64,000 nucleotides of DNA from Aspidiotus rigidus (GCA_035079385.1 JAVHKY010000063.1:2483775-2547774), one strand, 5' to 3'; shown: positions 19,111-33,401, counted from the stretch's first letter. Notes: generated by a model not told the origin, from the sequence alone. Translations and numbers: made by a program.

Positions 19111-22100
19111 TCAACTCTGTTAAAGAACCCATCACTTTTTCTTTCTAACGCACGATAGAATTCGCTCAATCAACAGTATACCTACTCGACTTCGAGACAC
19201 TCAACCTAACATACAGCATACTATAAAATTATACGCGAACCAGCGAAGCGACTGAGCCGGTGAGCTCTCATTTAAAATACCTACGGGATATAAGAAGACA
19301 TGAAACATGATTACAGAATACTCAAAGAGTAATCGAAAAAGAAATTCTATGAAACATGATCTTCATTTATTTGGCTCTGCTAGAACGTTGTTTTGATGTA
19401 CTCTTATTTTCAACCCATTTTCTATTTATGTTGCAGGTGAGTTACATGGACGCAAATATATCACATCAAAAGCATTGATCAACTTGAAGCTTCCTGTATG
19501 ATTACATGAGCGTACGTATATCCTATAGCTTTGTAGCCCCTTTCTCAAGTCGATCATCACGCTACAATGTTTATATTGTATCGATACCTGTGATTGTTTT
19601 TTTATTCATTGGTTGATATCATTATGAACATTGGACTGTTTAAGTGCAAATTTGAAGTTAGAAAATTTTGCATGTTGTCATTATTAAGATGTGTTTGAAT
19701 CATTTATTGAACTGTTAAATTGTCATTTTCAATATTGCATCACAACATACTTATTCTGATTTTCCAGTCAAATTTACTTTGAGTCTATTTATTAATGCGA
19801 GCTTTTAAACGACACTAAGTGCTATCAGAAATTCTCTTTTAGATGTTGTGCATTCTTTTGTGTGTGTGTGTCTCATTGTTCAATACCTCTGAATAGTTTT
19901 GGTTGTGCACTTATTGATAGGTAGGTACCAAATAAGATAGAAGTGTTTGAAGATGAGTACGAATATTTATCGATGTCAAGGAAAAAGGAAGTATATGATG
20001 ATAATTTTCAAGTAACTCTGCTACAAACGCGTTCATACATAGCGCAGCTTTTGCGTAGAAATTTGTATAAATCTGAGAGATCGATTAAGAGAGTGTATGT
20101 CAGAAGAATTTGAGTGAATTAAAATTATACTTGGGTAGATACATCATTGGCTTTGAAGATGATTGCGATTTGTGGATCAATAGTACAGTGCCTTTCAAAC
20201 CTCCCGATATGTGGTTTGTAAATGAAGCAGAAACAATCGAATAGCGATCGGTTTCAAACCGTACTAATCACAATCCGCGATGTAACCTCTTCTTGGTCCT
20301 AGATTTAGAGGTGACTGAAGCATGTATCAAGAGTGAGATTCCAATATGATGAACAAAAAAAAAATTGCTAAGAAGATAAAATATTTTATAAATACGTACC
20401 TAACACCTTGGGAAAGAGGGTGCTTGTTTTTTCTCCCTTGATTATCAATAAATTGGTAGACTAATTCCTTATGACGTTAGAAAATGAGTAACTGAAAGCC
20501 AAACTAGTCCCTAGCTGTTGTCTCGTTCAGTCGCGTCGGCTCTTATAAAAATAAGTCAGTAGAGTAGGCAAAGATTATCATTTGGATGATTTGAAGAATA
20601 TAACGAATAAATCAATAAGCAATCGAAGGTATCTATTTCTTATACAGAAGATTCTTAGAATCTGTTAAAACACTTTTAGTTTATATAGGAAACTTTTTAT
20701 TCTCAGTTGATACTATTATGGGAGACGATATGTTTTTCCAAAATATCGAGGATATAATTTTCCCTTGGTAATATGAGTGTGACGTCATTGGAAATCGATC
20801 TATTTCCATGAGTTATTTCATTTTCTGAAAATTATATCAATTTAATAAAATTTCTATTCTTCGGCGCGTCCTTCTGCCACAGATGACAATGATCTTCCTT
20901 ACAATAATATTCAAGTTCTGCGCTATATTCAACCGATCGAAAAAAAAAATCAAACTGAACACGCGTGAAGTTGTGTGTAGGAAAGTATTCTTATGCGAGT
21001 CCAAGCAAGCAAGTTATACCTATAATTATATACTCGCTATTTGTGTAATTTATGTAGACAATGAAGCGAACACGAATTTTCTGTTTCTGTCATTCGAGAA
21101 TAGTTCGTTGAAAGTTCGGAAAATAATTCCTGTTTTCTAGCACCAATTCGGTCTAGCCGTGTACGTATGCACGAGAGAAGCGTGTTACTTTTAAAATACA
21201 GCTAGTTCACCCATATACTACAGTGTGTGCATCTGTACACATTTTTATACACATATATGTGCACGCTCTAAGTCGAAGTCCATGATAAATATTCAACTGC
21301 CCAACAATATTACATTATTCCACAGTAGGCACAATACGATCTTTTTTATCATTTTAAAAATTTTTACTCCATCATTTAATTTTTGTTTCTTGCGCAAAAG
21401 ACAACATAAATTACGTCATGAAAATAATAGGAATCGTATAAAAGAGCTTCATGGTGTACAACTTTTCACCTCGATTTAAACCTACGCTCGTTTGAAATAG
21501 AATGCTATTTTATTTGTTAAATCGGCTATCGACGGGAGGGGGAATGGGGAGGCGGCTTTTCCACATGATTGTTGGGTTACCGATTGTTAATAGAAAAGAA
21601 AAATTTTCAGGATCGCAAAGATATCAGATAAGTCCTCGTATATTTCCGTATATCTTGCTTGATAAAGTAAGTGTTGTAAACTGGATTCTCTGCGCGTTGA
21701 GGTATTCAGAATAACCGTTGTTCACGCGGGTATATCGCAAATAAACGTGCGGCCCGTTTCTCGTGAAATATGGATTTAATATTACATCGATGTTCATTAA
21801 ATTCAGCTCTAAGAATGTATCAACCCTTACTTTTCGCCCAACTTTTCTAGTATAATCTATTTGTTGTTACTTCGCCAGTATAGAATTTGTCACAATTTCA
21901 ACAATTGTTCTCGTGTAATATTTCAATCAGATCTCCAACAATAGCTCGCGTTACTCTAATGCCTTGCGTCATGCCCATTTGAAACATTTTAATATGAGCA
22001 AAAAACAAAAACAGAGTAGCCTGCATAATAGTTATACCGAAGAAGGTCAATTCATTGCGACATATTCTCATCAGTTCGGAATTTTCAAACGTACCGATTC

Positions 22101-22724
22101 TTTCTTAAAAATTATCAATGCAGTAAAAGAATATTCTTAGGTTGGCTAGTATTTGCCGTCTTTCACTCAATGCTTACAAGAGCAAGATCAACGGTCACAC
22201 AGAACTGATCACCACATTTGATTTTGAAGAATAAATTGGAACACTTTTTTGAATCTCAAGGAAGAAAAGGGGAGTCGCCGGAAAAAAAAAAAAAAAAAAA
22301 AAAACTATATCCTTATTAAAGGTATGTTGAATCAAGTGTTTTCCTTGTATCTCCGGTGAAGGATTAAAATCTCATACTATTTCTTACTCGAATCGAGTTA
22401 TTCATTTTGTCCGAGTATATGAGAAAAAAATATAACTTATACAACTCCTACCTTCTTCTGGTGGTGTAACAATGAACTAACCTGTCGGCTAGTTGTAACA
22501 TTTAAATATACGGCGATATACCCTTGCCAAGTACGTCGATCGAATTCACCTCGCATACATTGAAGAACTATATATTGAAATAAAAGCGGAAAGTAATTAA
22601 GTACACATGGCTTTGACTCGCCAATGAGTACGAGCTGATGACTGTGCTTCGACGGTTTCGCTTTTTACTGTCTATAATAACTACATAGTTCAATACGTCT
22701 CTAATACATTTAATATATATGGTA
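19111..22724. other. Non-coding stretch
   Basis: No gene recognised. The part at about 19240-19390 (gcgaagcgactgagccggtg, gacatgaaacatgat, ttcatttatttggct) has loose relatives at 60250-60370 and 45420-45700, so it is probably repeat-derived. A poly-A run lies at about 22279-22302. Confidence 0.4.
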
Positions 22725-23669
22725 TTAGCGGTCCTGATCGCCAGCTGTATGTTGAGTAGTTATCTGTGTTTTGTAAATATTTCGATTTTAACGGTAAGAG
22801 CTGACTGGACAGGTAAGGGCTGTATTGCAGCAAAAAACGGACTAATTCATCAATATTTTACCAGTCGCAATGATCAAGCAAATGGACCAGTAGGTAAAAA
22901 GCCTGCCATACCCCTGAAGCATTACATCAGTCTGTATAGACTACAGAGACATGAGACGCACTCAGTCGTTTCCTATACGAGAAACCGGATGTAATTTCCC
23001 TAATTCTTTCTCGAACCCAGTACATTTTCTTAGGTAGTTTCAAACTACAATATTTACCTGATGTATAGTTACTCGTATCACAAAAGAGGAGCGAATTTTA
23101 AAGAAATTATTTTACATAAACGTCTTCTTTTAAACTCTAAAATTGGATACGTAAAACTTGAATAGTCTCTATAGATTTATCCAAAGCAACCGGTTTAAAT
23201 GCTCTCTCTATGTGAATACAATGATATTGAATACCCGTCAGTAAAAATACCAATAGTTCCCAAATTTCCTCCTAAAAATCTGGGATTGGGCTCATTCAAA
23301 AGGAAATTACAGGGGCTACAATTTTTATTCTCTTCAATTTTTCATAAAAATGAGTAAAACTCGAGTTATCACGATAATTTAATTTTCAAACTGCGCCGCT
23401 CAACGCCTTTGAACGGTTAGAACAACGCGCGTAGGTCTAAGGTACAGCGCAAAGCAGTTTCAGTACTCGATAATGCCCGTTTTTTCCTAATTTGTTCGCC
23501 CCCTACTCCACCTTCACGGAGTCAGAACGTCGAAATTTATTCAAAAACCCGACCCAAATGAAACGAAATTTTTCAAAAAAAATTCCAAGTCGATAGGTGA
23601 AGGCGTTTGAAAGTTATGGACGTACATACATACATACAGACAAACATTCTATGTATTTTATATATTAGA
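22725..23669 (-). mobile_element. Non-autonomous Helitron-like element
   Basis: On the minus strand the element begins TCTAATATATAAAA at 23669 and ends ..GGACCGCTAA at 22725, which fits the Helitron 5'-TC and 3'-CTRR rule. The flanking bases are A before TC and T after CTAA, matching insertion between A and T. The last 155 bp align with the 3' end of the plus-strand element at 33119-33277, and the interior (about 23283-23370) shares the TTTTACTCATTT segment. No Rep/helicase frame is present, so it would depend on an enzyme supplied elsewhere. The terminal hairpin is more degenerate than in the other copy. Confidence 0.7.
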
Positions 23670-23961
23670 TCTTATCTTATAAAGCTTGACCACGCGTATG
23701 ATAATAATCCTACGATCTTAACAAGTATGAGAAATTGAGGAGAATCTGAACGCCACAGATGGCTTGGCTAAATTAATTTTCCAAAAAAATAAAAAATGAA
23801 CGGGAAAAAAATATGTAAAGCAAAAGAAAGAATAATTAATTGTTATTTTCAACAATAGAAATATACTTCTCAGTGACTACTTTCTCCAACTTTCTTATCA
23901 AGTTAAGATGAAGAACTACACATTATATTTACAACTGAAATGAGCCGACATAATTCACACA

Positions 23962-25739
23962 CACCCCCCCTCTCCACAGTGGAGGGAGTAAGTCAAAAGC
24001 TCTCCTTACTACATTAAACAAGAAAATTGCCGAAAACAAAGTAGTTATCTCCAAGAGTGACAAAGGAAGTACTGTGGTAGTCATGAATCGTACGAAGTAC
24101 ACCAACAAAGTGAACAACCTGTTAACTACTTGTGGAGCTGTGCACTGTGGTGTGTTCAACTTCAATTCCTACGATAAAAGTATCCGGAAAGCGGTGAATG
24201 ACAATGAGCTCTTATTAAGGAAACCAGCCCTAAAGAAATAAGTCCTAGTTTCCAATCCAGTTGCACCATGGCTATATGGGCTGCCAAAGGTCCACAAACA
24301 GGGCAGCCCTATGCGTCCTGTCGTTTTGTTTGTTTCCACTCCCACATACGGTTTGGCTACGTACTTGGATACATGGTTCAAGTCTTGCACTGATTTCGCC
24401 TCGACTTACTCTGTCAAAAACTTCATAGAGCTGACTGACCGCATTTTCCTTCCAACCCACAATCTGTGCTTGTGTCGTTTGATGTCACGGGGCTTTTCCC
24501 TAATATCCCTCTCCAACCTACCCTTGAGCGTATGAGCGAGTTATTGGCTAACGCTCAAGTCCCTCCTTCCATTGTGTCTAATTTCCTTTCTCTCCTAAAT
24601 AAATGCCTCTCCCCTAATGTATGCAAATTCGACGAGAAGTTCTTCAAGTTTCCTGACGGCGTTGACATTCCAATTGGATCACCCCTTGGTTTACTTATAT
24701 CGGAGGTCTTCATGGAGAGGTTTGAATCCGAAATATTTGCGTCCAATAGCCACCTTATACAAATCATCACCTTCTGGTTTCGCTATGTTGACGATGTGAT
24801 CTGCCTCTGGAATGGCCCCGTCCCCCTCCTCAATGATTTCCTAACGTTTCTCAACGGGCGGTATCCATCCATTGCCTTCACGATTGAAATCGGAGGAAAG
24901 TACATCAATTACTTGGATTTGACCATTTCCATTGAACCTGGAGACTATGAGTTCAGCATCTACCGAAAGCCGACCACCACTGATACCACCATCCATGGCT
25001 CATCTTACTGCCCTTTGGCCCACAAATTTGCCGCCTACAACTATTTCATCCATCGACTAGTCTCCCTCCCACTTACTCCTCATGCATTCGAAAATGAGGT
25101 GGAGACCATAAAATACCTAGCTCGGAAAAATGAGATCAAGGTGGACAATGATGCGATGATTCGGAGGAAATTAGTCAAAAAACAACTAAACGCCACAACA
25201 TACCTACTTCGGTCCGTCCCCATGAAGAGGAAGTTTAGAAAGGATAAGACTCCCATACCTTGGACCTCTAACCTCGGAAATAAGTCGTATATTAAAAACA
25301 ATGAACTACAGACCAGCCTACTACCCAATCAGATCCTTGCGGAACATCCTCAGCAGGAATAAGGATCCTATACCTCGAAGTGAGAGGAGTGGTGTTTACA
25401 GACTTGAGTGTAGGGAGTGTCCAGCTGTGTATATAGGTGAAACCTGGCCATCAACAAATAACTCGCACAGAAGATCATATTGATGCATTTGAATCAAATC
25501 AACCTTCAAAGTCGGCGTTCGCTGCACACTTGCTGCAATGTGGTCATACAGGAGGAACTGAGGTGCTCCTACATCAAGAAAACAAGAAAAGACGACGCCT
25601 CGCACTTGAAAATATTGAAATTACACGCCATAAACACCACCACACGGCCCTTTTGCTCAACAAATGTGTATTCGACGATGATGACCTCATCGAGCAATTT
25701 TATTCGTCATCTCCCTACTATTTAGAATCTGTACTCTAA
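23962..25739 (+). pseudogene. Penelope-like element: RT plus GIY-YIG endonuclease, frameshifted
   Basis: The coding region is spread over at least four frame segments. The first (from about 23962) has NKVVISKSDKGSTVVVMNR, a stop at 24239-24241, then WLYGLPKVHKQGSPMRPV. A shift near 24465 leads to the longest open frame (24466-25362), with motif A SFDVTGLFPNIPL, motif B IPIGSPLG (residues 69-75), motif C YVDD (residues 107-110, 24784-24795), then INYLDLTI and YRKPTTTDTTIHG. A shift near 25345 leads to the linker LRNILSRNKDPIPRSERS and SGVYRLECRECPAVYIGET (25388-25444). A last shift near 25450-25480 leads to AFAAHLLQCGH..LALENIEITRH, ending at 25737-25739. Penelope-like reverse transcriptases prime at chromosomal nicks made by the GIY-YIG domain. 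The catalytic YVDD and GVY..YIG are intact, so decay appears relatively recent, but the frames are broken. Confidence 0.92.
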
Positions 25740-25794
25740 TGTAATTACAATTCGATTTCTTACCGCAGTGTGTATGTACGTGTCGTTACTTGTA

Positions 25795-25980
25795 CAGTGC
25801 AGGGTTTACCAGGTGTACAGAGTGTGCAGTTGCACAGGGCGGCAAATTTTTGGAGGCGGCAAATTCTTCATTTTTTTTTTTTTTTCTTCTTCTTCTTGGT
25901 CGATATCATGACCAAATTTTTTTATTTGGGGCGGCATAAACAATTTTGCACACGGGGCAGCACACCTTAATCCGGCACTG
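25795..25980. mobile_element. hAT-like MITE with perfect 8-bp target duplication
   Basis: The element runs CAGTGCAGGGTTTACC... to ...GGATTA-type complement ending CACTG, with imperfect inverted ends sharing CAGTGC-GG-TTA. It is flanked on both sides by TACTTGTA (25787-25794 and 25981-25988), a perfect 8-bp duplication as made by hAT transposases. The interior is partly poly-T and has no coding capacity. It sits in the 3' untranslated part of the Penelope-like element at 23962, so it arrived later. Confidence 0.85.
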
Positions 25981-26062
25981 TACTTGTATTTATTTCGTAT
26001 CTCTTGATGCCTGTTCTATCATTCATTGTTCACTTCGTTCCATTTTTGTTTTTGTTCTGTTA

Positions 26063-26086
26063 CTGAAGATAGCTTCTTAGCTGAAA
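26063..26086 (+). ncRNA. Hammerhead-like core at the 3' end of the Penelope-like element
   Basis: CTGAAGA is followed by TAGCT, a TCTT-type loop, AGCT and GAAA. The stem II candidate is a perfect 4-bp AGCT/AGCT pairing. One base of the CTGATGA box differs. It lies about 140 bp (excluding the hAT insertion) after the endonuclease stop, on the coding strand. Confidence 0.4.
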
Positions 26087-26196
26087 TATATCTAACATTT
26101 ATTTAAACTTCTTATTTGTGCGGTCTATTGGTAAAATTCATTTCAATTATAGTTATGTGCCGTAATTTCGTGAGAAATCGAATTCAATCAACATTA

Positions 26197-26301
26197 TATT
26201 TAACCGTACCAAACTTTTATTGTCCAAACGGTCGCTGTTGATACTTGATTGTTGATTAATCGAAAACGTTTGGACAATAGCAGCTTTGTGCGGTTAAATA
26301 T
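26197..26301. repeat. Imperfect palindrome, about 105 bp
   Basis: The left arm 26197-26230 and right arm 26267-26301 are imperfect reverse complements sharing ATATTTAACCG and TTGTCCAAACG. The flanks on both sides contain similar phrases (tatgtgccgtaattt and tatgtgctgtaacgt), and the first also follows the hairpin at 63304, so these may be one foldback family. Confidence 0.55.
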
Positions 26302-26498
26302 AGTGTGTTAGATCTTCATCTAGATATGTGCTGTAACGTAGAAATTCGCATTAAAACAATTCATTATTCAGTATTTACCTATAAAATGAAAAATCATCAT
26401 TTCTTTCTGCTTAAAATCGGATTCATTCGCACCTTATCTGTCGCGTGTTGAACAGAAAGCAAATCAAGAAAATCTATCAATGATATCTGAGTCAGTAC

Positions 26499-26540
26499 GT
26501 TTCGTAGGTTTTCCCGATGACCATAACGGGTCTTCTTCAG
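26499..26540 (-). ncRNA. Degenerate hammerhead-like core
   Basis: On the minus strand CTGAAGA is followed by a CCCG..CGGG stem and then GAAAC. It has the same order as the other Penelope-associated motifs but no coding remnant was found beside it. Confidence 0.3.
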
Positions 26541-27111
26541 CAACACTAGCAATAGAAAAATGGTTTAAGAAGTAGGCAATTAGGGAATGTGTATGCGAGG
26601 CAAGTCTACTGTGTACTACACAGAAGTAGCCTATGCCAACTTCACAGTTCCGACTTGTGATTGCGAACAAGTATTTCCTCTATATCAACGGAAAGTTTGA
26701 AACTTTTTTTCATCGCAACGCATCCTATGCACCAGGTTCGTTTTTCTCATTTAAGCAATGAGATCAATGTTCTTAAAAGATTTTGATAACAGTCCGAATA
26801 AGTACAAAAACGAATAAGGTACGGGAAAATTAAAACACAACGTTTGGTAAACCGTATACAAATGGTTAGAGGTACACGAGTATACGTGAATGCTAAGAAG
26901 GCAGAGGAACAATTGTATAGCTTCGAGGAAAAATGTCAAGATTATTAGGTCTCTTACTCCAAAGTTGTTCTTAATGGAGAGGCCTATGGTCAAAATTGTT
27001 TTCGAGTCCCAAGTTCACTGCCGTGCGAACGTTAGAATATAACTTTTTAGGGATTTTAATAGTGATGGAATCACTCGGTGTATTTGAAAAAAACATAAAA
27101 AGATTGGCTTA

Positions 27112-27962
27112 GCAACGACACAATTTGAAACATTTTTATTAGGTATTGTAACAGTGCGTTGGTTTCGACGCAGTCAGCATTATCGTTAGACTAACTGAGA
27201 GACGACAGTACAGCGAAATAAAAAATCAGAAGCAGTGAGATGGTACGTGAAAAGGAATAGTATATTACGCTATAAGGGACGGAGGAGAGCGATTTCTATA
27301 CGAGCGCTTTGGCGACCCAAGCCGCGGCGAGGGCCGCCATACAGCGCGAGTATATCGCTTTCTTCCGTTCACGTGTGGCGTACGCTATTTTTCGGTTCAC
27401 ATGAATAAAAACGCAAACGCCAGAGGATCTGTAATTAAAATTTTCACTTTTTTATTAGAGCATCATAACATTGTTGATGGAAAACGAAATTGTAATTTTC
27501 TTACAACTGATGAACACAAGGAAAAATTCGAGTGTTGTATTTAAAATTATCAAAAGATCATTTTCGTCCGCGACCGCCAAAATGTTTGGCGCATACAGAA
27601 TACGCGCATGCGCGCAATTGAACTCTTCCAGCTCTTAAGTAAAAAAACGCGTCTTCGCGTCCTACAACAAAGCACCGAAGGAACGCGTTTTTATTCATGT
27701 GAACCGAAAAAAATTTATCATCTCGAATGATGTGAGTAAATACATGAGACGTATATGTCAATTTGAAAACCAATGCTAACAATATGTCTAATGTATTTAC
27801 TCTCATCATCAGAGATGATTGATTATTTTTCCTCTTCATTGATTTTTTATTTTGGTTGTCATTGTCTCTCAGTTAGTCTAAAGATGATGCTGATTGCGTC
27901 GAAACGTTAGGCACTGTTACAATAATAAAAATGTTTCAGATTGTGTCGTGGCTAAGACAATC
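27112..27962. mobile_element. Inverted-arm element with hammerhead-like motifs
   Basis: The arms at about 27112-27235 and 27845-27962 are imperfect inverted copies (shared blocks: cacaat-tgaaacattttta, ttgtaacagtgc, ttagactaactgagagac). Both arms hold the motif GATGATGCTGA..GCGTCGAAAC or its relative (plus strand 27881-27905; minus strand in the left arm near 27170-27195). A second inverted pair, ttcggttcacatgaataaaa, lies inside at 27393 and 27683. The layout resembles the other Penelope remnants, but I found no convincing endonuclease sequence between the arms. Confidence 0.55.
27280..27367. repeat. GC-rich hairpin inside the inverted-arm element
   Basis: The arms 27280-27307 and 27343-27367 are imperfect reverse complements around a GC-rich loop (gccgcggcgagggccgcc). 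The composition stands out from the AT-rich surroundings. Confidence 0.55.
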
Positions 27963-28044
27963 TCTTCATTTTTCTTTTGAGTTAGTGTAGACATCTATCC
28001 AGGAATTGGAGGAAAGATCTGAATAAAGACAAGAACTACGTAAA

Positions 28045-29535
28045 AAAGCACTCACGCGTCGCGTGAGTAGTACACGACTTTTCTTCTCACAATGCAAAAA
28101 TCATCGAGAGTCACTCCCTCTCTTTGAATTAAATACCAATGACCTGTCAATCATGTCAAGTATTTTTACAATGAACAATGAAACTCAGTCACTATAACGT
28201 CACATCAACTGATAACAGAGTAAAAATACCTATAATCCAATAAGAAAACCTGAATTTTGTTTTAATTTAGGCTACGAGTCATCTAAAACCTACGAAACGT
28301 CTGAAGAAAAACCACTCCCCTCCCCCTCCTCAAACTTCTACGAGGCTATAACAGTTGTTTCTGCGATCTTTGCAAATTGATATTTCGATTACTCCCAATA
28401 TGATTAACCGTAACCTACAGAAACGTATCAACTCAATTGGAAACGCGCTGAGGAATTACTATCAATTAATCGTCGAAAAAATTGTTGGTGTCCATCTTCA
28501 GATATGAGATTATTACTTATCTAAGTCTCGAACAAATCCATCCAGTAGTTTTGAAGGAGATCCGCAGATAAAAAATTTCTGTCGGCGTAAATATAGGCCT
28601 ATACAAAAAGAACTGTTTTTTTTCATGCTGAAAGTAATACAGGGCCTCCAAAGCGTCGAGAAACTTGACTGCTTCTTCCCCCTGTCGATCTTGCTACAGA
28701 TTTAATACCTCACTTTTCGAGCTAGAAAAAAAGAGCTCTACAATCATTTTTTCATATACGTTATTTTTAGCTTAGTATTAGTCTAGCGTACTGTATATTA
28801 GGCTGAAAGGTTCAATTCTTTATCACTTTCGATTCCTAGCATCTCTTAAAGCTACCTCCAGCTAGTATTCCTCTGAAGTCATCAAGGTAGTCTCGCATCA
28901 GCGCACTTGGTAAAGATTAAAAAATTGTACTTAATCATTCAAACCCAAGGTTTTCACTGTCGAGTATATATACGACTAATCATAATGAAAAAAGGAACAA
29001 CCCGCCATTGCCACTATTCGTTCAAAAACAAATTTAACAAAACAAATAAAATTTGACAAAACAAAATTCAAGGCTTTAGGGGCTGTGGGAAGCGAGATAC
29101 AAGTGTACTAAGTTTGAATGAAATATCATCGAAAATGATATTCAATGAACCCCAAGTCAAGAATGAACCAAGAATGAACCTGTCGAATGATAAAAAGTTC
29201 TTCATCACAATACACGTATACTGATAACAAAATTGGTAGAAGTATAGGAAAATCCGCTTCTCGTAACGTAAGCAGCTACTCGTAACAGGGAAAAATTTTT
29301 CAAAAAAGTGAAAATTTCTCAAGAACTACTCATCCAATTTTAAAAAAAATTGCAGGTGCACATCTTCAAATATAATACTACAATATGGCCACGTTACAAA
29401 AATATCAGGAAACCAGAAATTTTTTCCATGGTAGTTGTGATCTAGGACCTCTAAAACGTCGAGAAAGTTCATTGCCCCCGCCCCCTGTTCACCTTGCTAC
29501 GGGTGTAATACCTCACTTTTCTAGCTAGAGAAGTT
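28045..29535 (-). repeat. Large interspersed repeat, copy A
   Basis: Read on the minus strand it aligns in order with three blocks of copy B: 41120-42000, 43125-43628 plus 43951-44169, and 44438-44570. Shared landmarks include the palindromic phrase ttttctagctagaaaagtga, aagatgtgcacctgcaattttt, and ctacgaaacgtct. It lacks the insertions present in copy B. No protein family is evident. The superfamily is unknown to me. Confidence 0.75.
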
Positions 29536-32224
29536 GGTAAAAAGGACAAAAAAGCTTATACGCTTGAAGCTGTACGTAAGCACCTGACGCTCCTAAATGT
29601 GTAGGTATCTTCGGTCAGAAATTCGAACGCGGACGGCTAAAGAAAGGAAAAATTAAAGCACTTCTGTGTAGTAATTATCAAATTTCGTTTCAATTTCGCA
29701 TAGCATTATTCATTTTTTGGGGGGGCGTGTTTAAATTTTCCCCTGTCTTTAATGCAACATAATATTTTCTTAACGTTCTACGTCTTGTATTGCCGTTTTG
29801 TGAATTACTTGTCGCAGAATTTAATTAATGGATGTGTAAAACGTTTTCCTGAAGCTCTCTTCTTTTTTATCTGGTGGAACGAAAAATTTATACCAAATAG
29901 ATATAAGAATAGTGAACGTAGGACTACTATCGACAGCATATAATATCGGGCGAGACGAAAAAAATCTGACCAGTTTTTGATACCTAGTTCGCGTAACATG
30001 TAACACCGTACCGCGAGAATCATCGCGTTGATTAAGATGTGGACCATTCCCTGTTCAGAATACAACAGACTGAAAATATATTATGCTTTCTTGATATCGC
30101 TTAACTTCGCATATTTTCATTACTCTAGGCGAGTATTAACGCCCATGTTTGTACATTGAAGCGATACTGGTTTGGTGATGGCGGCGGCAACGAAGCCGTC
30201 TTGGTCGAATACCGCGTGTAGAACGATACATCGTTTTTCAGGTTTGTTTTTTTTTTTTTTCTTCTTCTTTCTGTTCTCTCTTCTACTACTTTCTGTTTCT
30301 TATGACCACAATACCAGACATATTCGTATATGCTGCGGACACTGTGAACACTTGTTCAGTATCACATCTAAGGATAAGAAATGTCGTAAAGTAAAACTTA
30401 CATTTATATTACTGACGCTCCGAGAAATCGACTTAGTCGATAGGCAAATGTAACTGATGAAAGTAGCCAACAGTCGGCTATATAGTTATCGTACACTGAC
30501 TGGTGGTATATATTATAGTGCGTATAAATGGGTACCAGTAGAATATTTTTTATTCGTCGGAGTTTATTTAAAAAGAAATGTAGGAAATATGTGCGGCAGC
30601 GATTGTAAATAACAGTCCACATTTTAAGCTCGCACCTGGACAATTAGAAATAGATAAGAGCAGAGCATGTAATGCCTGCATAAGAAACAGTAAAAAATAA
30701 ATTAACATCCATTTATAATTACAGAGGTTGAGTTGGCTTTCGCTACCTCAACTGTTTAAACATAGTACAGTACTGTAATCCTTGAGATCCATCCTCCCGT
30801 CTCCAAAAAGAACAAAACAAGAATATCTTTCAAAATTTACGAAGAACTCGATATGGCAATGCAGTGTCGTCGTTGGAGGAAAAAAAAGAAAGAAAAAATT
30901 GCTGACTTTAGATTATACGAGGGTTTTCTATCATTTACAAAGGAGTTTTTTCAGCACTCTCATTGGCTACATAATATAAAATATTTATTTTCGTTATACA
31001 AAACTTACAATATGTATACCACCAGAAAAATATTCCACAATCTCTCAGTATAATTTTATTGCCACAAATAACTTTCAACTTCGGGTATGTGATATATGTA
31101 AGCAGCATTATATTATTCTCCGCACAGTTCTATATTTTTTTCTGGTCTTTGTGGAATAATTTTTGGATGGAAACTTTTCTGCGACATATTTCCGAATACA
31201 TATCTGAACGTTGTGTCAGAAACGAGTTAGGAAGATAACAAAAAATATCATCAATCGGACATTTTGAACGAGAAAAATACCACGAAAGACATACTGAAAA
31301 ATAACTGTATGAAAGACGTAACGAAAAAGAAAAAAGGAGAGACGGAAAGGAAAAAAAAAACTAAAATAACGGTGAATAAAATGAATCTAGAGAGCTCTTC
31401 TTGAATCAAGAAATCTTTTTTTTTTATTCTACACAAGATATTTGTACGTCGCATTTAGAGTTGTGTACTCGTAATGTGCTAGGAAGTGAAACGTCTACGC
31501 ATGAAGAAAACATAGGTACCCCCTATTCTCGTTGCTATCAACCAAGCTTGAGCTCATCTTCGTGAAATTCGAACTAAGGAATTTTCGAAGAAATAAGCGA
31601 GCGAAATAGAATACATTTATTTTAAAACGAAAACAGGTCCGATTGATTTCAAAACAAAATATCACTGATATGATAAAACCCGTACGTAATTTTGCTATCT
31701 TGTATCTTATTTATTCATTTATTAATATTTCTCTCTTCCTATTTGTTAATATAAATATGAAAACTATTAGAGCATAAGAAACAGTGCCATATTTCAAAGA
31801 TATAAACTCATTATTGATTATAAATTATACGATAAAAAGTTCTCAATTCTAAACACTCCCCCCCCCCCCCACACACACACACGCACACTCTCATTATAGA
31901 ATACAAGCAGAAGCCATTCAAATTCTTCCAGAATGTTTAGTAGGATCCACTATGCATACATTATAGGTATACATACTATAAAAACATAGTATCTCAGTTC
32001 CAAACAACATAGGCTGTATTATTTCTCAATTTATGAATGCTTTTCCTCGAATTTTGAACCGAATATTATTTAAACAGTCACAGGGTTCAAGATAGTGGCA
32101 CAACATTCTACAAATATGAGAGTAAAATCTCTCAAGTGTCAATCATGGGATTGTTTTCTTTAATTCGTCTTGCTAGATACCATTTTTATTTACTTTTACT
32201 ACATATTTCGGTTCAATAATAATA
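29536..32224. other. Non-coding stretch
   Basis: No gene recognised. It contains a C run followed by CA repeats at about 31857-31882 and short homopolymers. Frames at 29.8-31.0 kb have no recognisable domain. Confidence 0.45.
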
Positions 32225-33277
<1,053 letters not shown>

Positions 33278-33278
33278 T

Positions 33279-33397
33279 TCTAATATATAAAGCTGGAACT
33301 GGAAAGATAATGGAAAAATACCTGCAAAAATTGATTGAGATATCAGCGTAGTGTTAGTAACGGACAGATGTACAAACGTGAGAAAGTGGCGTGGGTT
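33279..33397 (+). mobile_element. Second Helitron-like 5' end, abutting the first
   Basis: TCTAATATATAAAGCTGG starts one base (T) after the CTAG end of the preceding element. The following 90 bp resemble sequence near 1405-1465 (gagatatcagcgtagtgttagtaacg versus gagatattggtgtagtattggtaacg). The rest of the element is interrupted by the TTTA tract and was not traced. Confidence 0.6.
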
Positions 33398-33401
33398 AGA
33401 T

